Assembly: GCA_003695835.1 (NCBI GenBank)
Contig: RFHN01000288.1
Span: forward strand, 1-15,255
DNA: 15,255 nucleotides
From: Armatimonadota bacterium
Lineage (GTDB): Bacteria > Armatimonadota > Fimbriimonadia > Fimbriimonadales > ATM1
Reading direction: 5' to 3'
Every line of letters starts with the position of its first letter. The first letter of the stretch is position 1. The position numbers and the translations under genes were made by a program. Positions 7,369 through 12,537 of this stretch are shown in pieces. A model generated the notes under the pieces. It saw only the letters and a program-made list of their open reading frames with translations. It was not told the DNA's origin and searched no databases.

Positions 7369-9057
7369 TTACCATGGTTTCGTCGTCGTGCCCGCCAGAA
7401 CGGGGTCCGGGGCGCTGGCGCCAAGCCAGACTACGTCTTCGGCGCGGATGGACGACCCTTCCGACCGCCCCAGGATTGCGATCCGATCGCGGGGAAGGAA
7501 CGGGAGATCAGCCCTGGCTGGCAGCCTGACGGTGACCTCCTCACGCCCATCTGTCACGCGCAGCTCGTTCCCGACTTGGAGAACGACCGTGGCGTCAAGC
7601 AGCAAGAACGGATCTTTCGATGCGAGCGCCGCCTTGATCGAGGGAGCCACTGCCGCAGAGGACTTGCCGGCGCGAATCTCAAAACCGAATGGAGAGTCCA
7701 TGCGGGCTTCGAAGGATGTGCGGAGCTTCCCCTTGGTCTCGGAAACAGTCAAGACGCCCGCCAAAGGCGGCGGGCCTTTCGGTCGCGGAGCCGCTGCGCG
7801 GGCCAGTTCGGCGAGGCGCGTGTAGAACTGTTCGTTGAACAGTTCCGCCTCCATGCCCGGGAAGGGGTTCGTGCTCGCGTAGCTGTAGAAGCAGACGCCA
7901 TCGAGCCGTTCATCGGCGAGCCGCGCTTGGCGCAGCGTCTCGTCGTGCGAGTTAAGCCAGTTGCCGATTCCGGCGATGATTTCCGTCCTTCCGCCCTTCA
8001 GGTTTTGGCAGTATGCGACCCAGTTTCGGAACCACTGTCCCCTCTCCGATTCCTTGAAGTAGAGCATCGGAATGAGCAGATCGAGAGTGCCTTCTCGCGC
8101 CCACGACCGCCAATCCTGGAAGCAGCGGCGATAGGCGGCGGTTTCCTCGAACTTGCTTGGCGCGTCGCCCCACGGAACGACCGCAGCCGAAACGATCAGG
8201 TTCGGCCGCAGCGCTTTCGCTTGTAGCGTCACTCGTCGAACGAGCTCCGTAACCTGCTGGCGCCGCCAATCGCTGAAGAGGGGGTCGTCCGGCGCCGGCA
8301 TTCCGGCAGGGAAGGGCAGCGACGCCTTGGGCGAGCCGCTCGCCCCCGGAAACAGCTCATTTTCCTTCGTTGCGCCACTCCGTGTGGTCTGGGCGCTGAG
8401 TTGCGCGAGCCGTTCCGAGCGGGACCTGACCTCGCGGACCTGTTCTGCACTTAGAGAGGCCCAGAACCGGTCCAGGCTGACTGGGTTGTAGCCCCACTCG
8501 GCACCACCGAATCGAATGAAGTCAAAGTGGATCCCGTCTACGTCGTATTTTCGGACAACTTCCAGGTAGAGTCGGGTGAGATAGTCCTGTACTTCGGGAT
8601 GTCCAAAATCCAGCGCATAGCCGACCGGCGTACCCTTGTTGCCCCAAGGGTCTTGCGTCAGCCAATCCGGATGCCGGAAGAGGATGTGGTCCGGCCAAAT
8701 CGGGGGTTCCTTCTCCCACCACAACGGGTGCGCGTTCAGCCATGCGTGCACCTGAATCGGCGGGTTCGCGGCGTGCGCTTCTCGAATCACTGCCGCGAGG
8801 CCGTCAAAGAAAGGAAACGCATCGGGGGCTCGGTACTCATAGGCGCTGTTGTGATACGCCTGCGCCCGACTGCGAACTTGGATGAACAGCGCATTGACTC
8901 CCGCCCGTTTGGCTCGTTCGACGAGCGCTCGGACCTGAAAAGGATTTTTGATGCCATCGTGGAACACATCCACCCACATTCCTCGCAGCCGCGCGGGCTG
9001 GGCCGGGAGAGCGGCACAGGTAAGGAGCAAAGCCGTCAAAACGAAGAGCCGCGCCAC
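7369..9057 (-). CDS. Secreted glycoside hydrolase family 10-like (GHL10/DUF187) protein
   Basis: 562 residues from a GTG start. Signal peptide MARLFVLTALLLTCAALPA, then the opening LRGMWVDVFHDGIKNP typical of GHL10 (PF02638) barrels. Further family marks: NALFIQVRSRAQAYHNSAYEY, IQVHAWLNAH, DWLTQDPWGNKG, YALDFGHPEVQDYL, YDVDGIHFDFIRF (acidic barrel residues near the presumed active site), LIVSAAVVPWGD, LDLLIPMLYF and GVCFYSYA. The barrel ends near residue 420. The last ~130 residues look like a small beta-rich accessory domain (from PPPLAGVLTVSE to LPRDRIAILGRSEG). The substrate is unknown; the family is thought to act on cell-surface or environmental polysaccharide. It is followed closely by the lipoprotein gene on the same strand. 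Confidence 0.85.
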   Translation of the reverse strand: MARLFVLTALLLTCAALPAQPARLRGMWVDVFHDGIKNPFQVRALVERAKRAGVNALFIQVRSRAQAYHNSAYEYRAPDAFPFFDGLAAVIREAHAANPPIQVHAWLNAHPLWWEKEPPIWPDHILFRHPDWLTQDPWGNKGTPVGYALDFGHPEVQDYLTRLYLEVVRKYDVDGIHFDFIRFGGAEWGYNPVSLDRFWASLSAEQVREVRSRSERLAQLSAQTTRSGATKENELFPGASGSPKASLPFPAGMPAPDDPLFSDWRRQQVTELVRRVTLQAKALRPNLIVSAAVVPWGDAPSKFEETAAYRRCFQDWRSWAREGTLDLLIPMLYFKESERGQWFRNWVAYCQNLKGGRTEIIAGIGNWLNSHDETLRQARLADERLDGVCFYSYASTNPFPGMEAELFNEQFYTRLAELARAAAPRPKGPPPLAGVLTVSETKGKLRTSFEARMDSPFGFEIRAGKSSAAVAPSIKAALASKDPFLLLDATVVLQVGNELRVTDGREEVTVRLPARADLPFLPRDRIAILGRSEGSSIRAEDVVWLGASAPDPVLAGTTTKPW

Positions 9058-9123
9058 GATACGCGTATTCTACCTTTTTGCATCCAGAATCGCTTCGAGC
9101 GGACGGGTACACTTTGCGTGCGT

Positions 9124-9201
9124 CGGGGCGTGGCGCAGCCTGGTTAGCGCGCCTGCTTTGGGAGCAGGAGGTCGCGAGTTCGAATCTCGCCGCCCCGACC
9201 A
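9124..9201 (+). tRNA. tRNA-Pro (anticodon UGG)
   Basis: 78 nt including encoded CCA. Acceptor CGGGGCG/CGCCCCG with discriminator A, anticodon arm CCTGC-TTTGGGA-GCAGG giving anticodon TGG, T-arm GCGAG-TTCGAAT-CTCGC. All stems pair. It is alone, in the 162-bp gap between two minus-strand genes. A TACACT box (9109-9114) just upstream may be its -10; no good -35 was found. No T-rich terminator follows. Confidence 0.95.
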
Positions 9202-9219
9202 GTCTCTGCCAGGCGCTGA

Positions 9220-9594
9220 TTACTTGGCTGCCAGCTTCTGGAGGTTGGCCAAGAGCTCCTGCTCGCTCCAGCCGATGGCGATGCCTGCTCCCGGGAGGTA
9301 CTTCACTGTGGCTCGCGGGCTGACCAGCTGGAGTGTGATTATGCCCAACTCCCTCGCGATGTCGGTCTCCAGCCGAAGGCTCCGCTCCTGCGCGCCAGCT
9401 TTGCCGACGATGACGAGGGCTATGTCGCACGCGCTCATGGACGCACGCGACATCTGGATTTCGAGATCTCCGTAATGCCCGGTAGGCGTCCAGTCAACGA
9501 CTTCGTACGATGCCGATTCGCACCAGTCCTTGACAGTTTCCCTTAGGTCAACGTCTCGGAATGGATCATAGATGATGTAGATCTTGCCTGCCAT
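9220..9594 (-). CDS. Small protein with possible TIR-like (Rossmann-type) fold
   Basis: 124 residues, not firmly recognised. The pattern is an alternating beta/alpha fold: strand KIYIIYDPF, helix DLRETVKDWCESA, strand YEVVDWTP, helix DLEIQMSRASMSACD, strand IALVIVGK, helix QERSLRLETDIARELG, strand IITLQLV. This order, the hydrophobic strand before VGK and the E-x-x-I-A-x-E-L-G helix resemble TIR-like domains (MTH538/DUF1863 type, as in Thoeris ThsB), but no catalytic Glu can be assigned with confidence. The frame is open to ATG 9720, but the first 42 residues would overlap the divergent membrane-protein gene and look unlike the rest, so ATG 9594 is preferred. No SIR2-like or other Thoeris partner is next to it. 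It ends 18 bp from the convergent tRNA-Pro. Confidence 0.55.
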   Translation of the reverse strand: MAGKIYIIYDPFRDVDLRETVKDWCESASYEVVDWTPTGHYGDLEIQMSRASMSACDIALVIVGKAGAQERSLRLETDIARELGIITLQLVSPRATVKYLPGAGIAIGWSEQELLANLQKLAAK

Positions 9595-9610
9595 GCCTGG
9601 AAGCGGGTAG

Positions 9611-9622
9611 GCTACCGGTAGC
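9611..9622. promoter_or_regulatory. 12-bp perfect palindrome between divergent genes
   Basis: GCTACCGGTAGC is its own reverse complement and lies in the 110-bp gap between the TIR-like gene (starting 9594, minus) and the NPC-repeat membrane protein gene (starting 9705, plus). It sits 16 bp upstream of the former start. It could be an operator for either gene. No recognisable sigma-70 promoter was found around it. Confidence 0.3.
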
Positions 9623-9704
9623 TGGGGTGTAACTTCAATCCTCAGTTTCTTGGTGGTAGAGATGGTCCGGGTACGCCCTACGCGACGCAAGTAGGAGGTA
9701 CCAC

Positions 9705-10358
9705 ATGTCAACTGAATCAATGCAAAAGAGCCCGGACTGGGGTCGTGCCCTCGTGGCTGGCGTCATCGCAACCGTTGCGATCACCCTTTCAATGCTCGTT
9801 CAAGGCAACAACATCTTCCTCGCTCTGGGAGGCATGTTGATGCCGAGCGCAGGCGAAGGGATGAAGTACGTCGTCGGTGGGCTGATGCACTTCATGATCG
9901 GGATTGTCTACGCACTGGTGTACGCAGCAATCTTCACGCGCGTGCAGCTACCCAGCCTCGCGAAGGGCGCAATCTGGGGCGTGATCCTCACGGTCGTCGC
10001 CCTCGTGATGATGCCCGTGATGTCGAGCATGCTGGGCGGGGGTGCGGGAAACCCGTGCAATCCGTGCAATCCATGCGCGGCAGCAGCGAACCCATGTTCG
10101 CCCGCAGCGAATCCCTGCGCTTCCGCAGCGAACCCATGCAACCCTTGTGCCCAGAATCCATGCGCGACAGCCAAGAATCCGTGCAATCCGTGCGCCGGCG
10201 CGGCAAACCCTTGCGCGCAAGCCTCCAACCCGTGCGCGGGTGCAGGAAATCCCTGCAATCCGTGTGGCGGGTCAGGTGGTGGAGCCGCGGGCTACGTTTG
10301 GAGCCTGATCCATCACTTGGTGTACGGACTCGTACTCGCGTTCGTATATAAGGAGTAA
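9705..10358 (+). CDS. Four-helix membrane protein with a 14-copy Asn-Pro-Cys repeat loop
   Basis: 217 residues. Strong Shine-Dalgarno TAGGAGGT (9692-9699), 5 nt before the ATG. TM1 is ~15-33, TM2 ~54-78 ([20 protein letters not shown]), TM3 ~84-108, TM4 ~196-214 ([16 protein letters not shown]). TM2 and TM4 resemble each other (L-[MI]-H-...), hinting at an old duplication as in DUF6789-like proteins. Residues 116-187 between TM3 and TM4 hold 14 NPC units, some directly joined (NPCNPC), others spaced by AAAA, SPAA, ASAA, AQ, ATAK, AGAA, AQAS or AGAG. All 14 cysteines of the protein are in this loop. Basic residues in the TM2-TM3 loop ([10 protein letters not shown]) place it in the cytoplasm and the Cys loop outside. 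The role is unknown: binding of soft metals such as Cu(I), or service as a substrate of the coupled FGE-like enzyme, are the leading ideas. Confidence 0.85.
   Translation: MSTESMQKSPDWGRALVAGVIATVAITLSMLVQGNNIFLALGGMLMPSAGEGMKYVVGGLMHFMIGIVYALVYAAIFTRVQLPSLAKGAIWGVILTVVALVMMPVMSSMLGGGAGNPCNPCNPCAAAANPCSPAANPCASAANPCNPCAQNPCATAKNPCNPCAGAANPCAQASNPCAGAGNPCNPCGGSGGGAAGYVWSLIHHLVYGLVLAFVYKE
10050..10265 (+). repeat. Intragenic NPC-codon repeat tract
   Basis: About 216 bp of short, irregular in-frame repeats (AAYCCNTGY units, mostly 9, 15 or 21 bp apart) encoding the 14 Asn-Pro-Cys motifs. Codons vary between copies (AAC/AAT, CCG/CCA/CCC/CCT, TGC/TGT), so the peptide rather than the DNA is being kept. 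Repeat number may vary between strains. Confidence 0.85.
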
Positions 10359-10359
10359 C

Positions 10360-11304
10360 ATGCCGGACAAGGTGAATGCAAGAACCATCGGTATCACGGT
10401 AGCCGCCGCGGTCGTCACCGTGGCGGCCGCCGTGGCCATCTCGGAACGCCTTCGCGCTCCCGAGCCGGTCGAGGACGCACTCCGTTGGGCGACCGGTCCC
10501 GAAGCCGAACCCGTTTCGGATGACATGGTCCTCATACCCGGCGGGGAGTACGTCATCGGGGATGCCCACCATCCGGACGCTCCGGTGCGGAAGGTTGCCC
10601 TGTCTCCTTGCTATGTGGACCGGCATGAGGTCACGAATCGCCAGTTTGCCGAGTTCGTGGAGGCGACCGGTTACGTCACTTCCGCTGAAAAAGCAGGCGG
10701 AGGTTGGTGTTACATCGCCGGGACGAAGGACTGGCAGTTCGTCAAAGGGGCGGATTGGCGCCACCCGTTGGGGCCTGGCAGCTCGATCGAGGGCGCGGAG
10801 GAACGCCCGGTCGTGCTGGTCTCTTGGTACGACGCCCAAGCCTATGCGAAGTGGGCCGGCAAACGCCTTCCGACCGAAGCGGAGTGGGAGGTAGCGGCGC
10901 GAGCCGGGAAGTCGGAAGAGGAGCATCCGCTTTGCGCGGTGAACGGAAAGCCGCGCGTGCCCGCCAACTACTGGCAGGGAACCTGGCCCGACAAGAACCT
11001 GCTCGAAGACGGCTACTTCTACGTCGCGCCGGTGGGAGCCTTCCCGCCTAACGAATGGGGCCTCTACGGCATGATCGGGAATGTGTGGGAATGGACCGCC
11101 GACTGGTATGCCAGCGAAGTCCCCGCCGAGGCCCAGGACCCCAAAGGACCGGAAACGGGCACCCTCCGTGTGGCGAAAGGCGGTTCCTGGTTCTGCTCGG
11201 CGAACTATTGTGGGGCGTACACGCCGGGCTTCCGGGGCAAGAGTCCGCCGGATCGGGCTTTCAACAACGTCGGCTTCCGGTGCGCAAAAGACGCCGAGCA
11301 GTAG
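10360..11304 (+). CDS. Membrane-anchored formylglycine-generating enzyme (SUMF1/FGE) family protein
   Basis: 314 residues. N-terminal anchor at ~9-27 (TIGITVAAAVVTVAAAVAIS) after basic residues, so the catalytic domain should be outside the cytoplasm. FGE-sulfatase domain ~50-310: MVLIPGGEYVIGD, VDRHEVTNRQFAEFVEATGY, RPVVLVSWYDAQAYAKWAGK, RLPTEAEWEVAARAG, WGLYGMIGNVWEWTADWY, KGGSWFCSANYCGAY and NVGFRC. C279-x4-C284 matches the copper-binding catalytic pair of true FGEs (C336/C341 in human SUMF1), which many bacterial homologues lack. That argues for real cysteine-to-formylglycine oxidase chemistry. No sulfatase gene is in the window. AAGGAG (10350-10355) overlaps the end of the NPC-repeat gene, and the ATG is 1 nt after that gene's TAA, so the two are almost certainly co-translated. 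Confidence 0.92.
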   Translation: MPDKVNARTIGITVAAAVVTVAAAVAISERLRAPEPVEDALRWATGPEAEPVSDDMVLIPGGEYVIGDAHHPDAPVRKVALSPCYVDRHEVTNRQFAEFVEATGYVTSAEKAGGGWCYIAGTKDWQFVKGADWRHPLGPGSSIEGAEERPVVLVSWYDAQAYAKWAGKRLPTEAEWEVAARAGKSEEEHPLCAVNGKPRVPANYWQGTWPDKNLLEDGYFYVAPVGAFPPNEWGLYGMIGNVWEWTADWYASEVPAEAQDPKGPETGTLRVAKGGSWFCSANYCGAYTPGFRGKSPPDRAFNNVGFRCAKDAEQ

Positions 11305-11381
11305 AACAGCATGGACCCTTCGGGCAACAGCCAGTAGTGCCTCTCAGGTACCCTGGTCGTCGCGGCCACGGCTGCGAGGAT

Positions 11382-11861
11382 GTGACTGAATTGGAAAACC
11401 TACCCCCGAAAGAGATGCAGCGGCTTGGCTTCCTGCTTGGCGACTGGGCCGGAGAGATGACCTTCCACCATGGAGGCGAGACCCATACGGTGGGCGCGCG
11501 AGCGAGGATCGAGCCGACCTTGCAGGGTTGGTGGCTCTGCACGCAGTACGTTCACGACGAGGCACCGGGCGTCGGCCTTCTCGGCGGAATGACAATGCTG
11601 ACCTTCGATGTGGACGAAGGGAAGTACTGCTCTTGGGAGTTCCAGAACAAAGAGGGCCAAGCGGTCCGCGACACGGGGGGATTCAAGGGCGAGAACCTCG
11701 TGATGACGAGCGATCCAATGGTGATTCCCGAGATGGGGGAAGTGATTTTGCGCAAGACGTTCCGTCCGGAGGGCGAGTCCTCTATCCGTATCCTGATCGA
11801 GATGGGCCCGGTCGGCGGCGAGCTTTCCACGATGGCGGAAGGCGTCCTGAGTCGAGTTTAA
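11382..11861 (+). CDS. DUF1579-like small protein
   Basis: 159 residues from GTG 11382. The sequence MQRLGFLLGDWAGEMTFHHGG followed by alternating strands (GWWLCTQYVHDE, MTMLTFDVDEGKYCSWEFQN, RDTGGFKGENLVMTSDP, EVILRKTFRPEGESSIRILIEM) has the 'L-G-x-W plus beta-barrel' look of DUF1579 (PF07617), a lipocalin-like family of unknown role. GTG 11382, TTG 11391 and ATG 11415 are all possible starts; GAGGA at 11376-11380 is best spaced for TTG 11391. No signal peptide is visible. The gap to the FGE gene is 77 bp, so co-transcription is possible but not shown. Confidence 0.65.
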   Translation: MTELENLPPKEMQRLGFLLGDWAGEMTFHHGGETHTVGARARIEPTLQGWWLCTQYVHDEAPGVGLLGGMTMLTFDVDEGKYCSWEFQNKEGQAVRDTGGFKGENLVMTSDPMVIPEMGEVILRKTFRPEGESSIRILIEMGPVGGELSTMAEGVLSRV

Positions 11862-11938
11862 TCGCCCGTAGAAATAACGGGACTCTCGTTGATATCCTGG
11901 GCAAAACGCGTGGAGAAGCGGAAGTCGTCCGCTCTCCC

Positions 11939-11967
11939 TTGACACCACAGATGTAGCGTGTCAGAAT
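11939..11967 (+). promoter_or_regulatory. Sigma-70-type promoter of nrdR-nrdJ
   Basis: A perfect -35 TTGACA (11939-11944) is followed after exactly 17 bp by CAGAAT (11962-11967, 4 of 6 to TATAAT) within AT-rich AGAATAAA. Transcription would start near 11974, about 48 nt before the nrdR ATG. Confidence 0.65.
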
Positions 11968-11989
11968 AAAAGCCGCTACTAAATGTGGT
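11944..11989. promoter_or_regulatory. Paired inverted repeats, candidate NrdR operators
   Basis: ACCACA-gatg-TAGCG (11944-11958) recurs in inverted form as CGCTA-ctaaa-TGTGGT (11974-11989). The first copy overlaps the -35/spacer, and the second sits at the likely transcription start. Taking 16-bp boxes, the centres are 30 bp apart, about three helical turns, as is usual for NrdR box pairs. Similarity to the published consensus (acaCwAtATaTwgtgt) is only partial, roughly 10 of 16 for the first box. Location and geometry support autorepression by NrdR; the sequence match alone would not. Confidence 0.5.
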
Positions 11990-12021
11990 TTGGATTCGTC
12001 TAATCCCTTTGGAGGCGAACG

Positions 12022-12519
12022 ATGCGCTGTCCTTACTGTGGCTGTGAAGATGACCGGGTTCTCGAGAGCCGCCCCGCCCGCGATGGAGAGGCCATCCGGC
12101 GGCGGCGGGAGTGTCTCGAGTGCGGTCGTCGCTACACCACGTTCGAACAGGTCGAGCAACGTCCGATTTACGTGGTCAAGAAGGACGGTCGGCGCGAGCC
12201 TTTCGACCTCGAAAAGCTGGTTGCCAGCATGGCGATCGCCTGCCGGAAGCGGCCCATCCCGACCGCCCTGATCCGATCCGCAGCCGAAGAGATCGAGCGG
12301 CAGTTGGTCGAGCTGCCGGATTCCGAAGTGCATTCGGTGCAGCTCGGCGAGATGGTCTTGGACGCGCTGGGCGAGATTGATCCGGTCGCTTATGTTCGAT
12401 TTGCAAGTGTCTATCACGAGTTCGACGACCCGGAGGAGTTCCAGGCGTGGGTCGCTCGGATGAAGTCGCGCCAACAGCAGGTTTCGCGTCACCGCAGAAG
12501 AGGTGGCGGAGATGACTAA
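12022..12519 (+). CDS. nrdR: Transcriptional repressor NrdR
   Basis: 165 residues, normal length. Zinc ribbon with C3-x2-C6 and C31-x2-C34 (MRCPYCGCED; CLECGRRYTTFE), then the ATP-cone domain from ~49 (YVVKKDGRREPFDLEKLVASM to VAYVRFASVYHEFDD). NrdR senses ATP/dATP through the cone and represses ribonucleotide reductase genes by binding paired NrdR boxes. GGAGG (12011-12015) lies 6 nt before the ATG. It is followed after 18 bp by nrdJ, its usual target, and preceded by the paired inverted repeats. The C-terminus ends in a basic run (HRRRGGGDD). Confidence 0.97.
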   Translation: MRCPYCGCEDDRVLESRPARDGEAIRRRRECLECGRRYTTFEQVEQRPIYVVKKDGRREPFDLEKLVASMAIACRKRPIPTALIRSAAEEIERQLVELPDSEVHSVQLGEMVLDALGEIDPVAYVRFASVYHEFDDPEEFQAWVARMKSRQQQVSRHRRRGGGDD

Positions 12520-12537
12520 AGGGAGACAAGGAAAAGA

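Noticed and set aside
10050..10265. Possible CRISPR-like array
   Set aside because: The repeats are codon-sized, irregularly spaced and in frame with a membrane protein; there are no 20-50 bp repeats or unique spacers.
9988..10926. 312-codon minus-strand frame and plus-strand frames over the NPC tract
   Set aside because: They are read-throughs of the repeat tract in other frames. The chosen frame has a strong Shine-Dalgarno, TM helices and coupling to the FGE gene.
11866..11883. Possible terminator CCCGT-agaaata-ACGGG after the DUF1579-like gene
   Set aside because: Only 5 bp of stem and no T-run follows; too weak to annotate.
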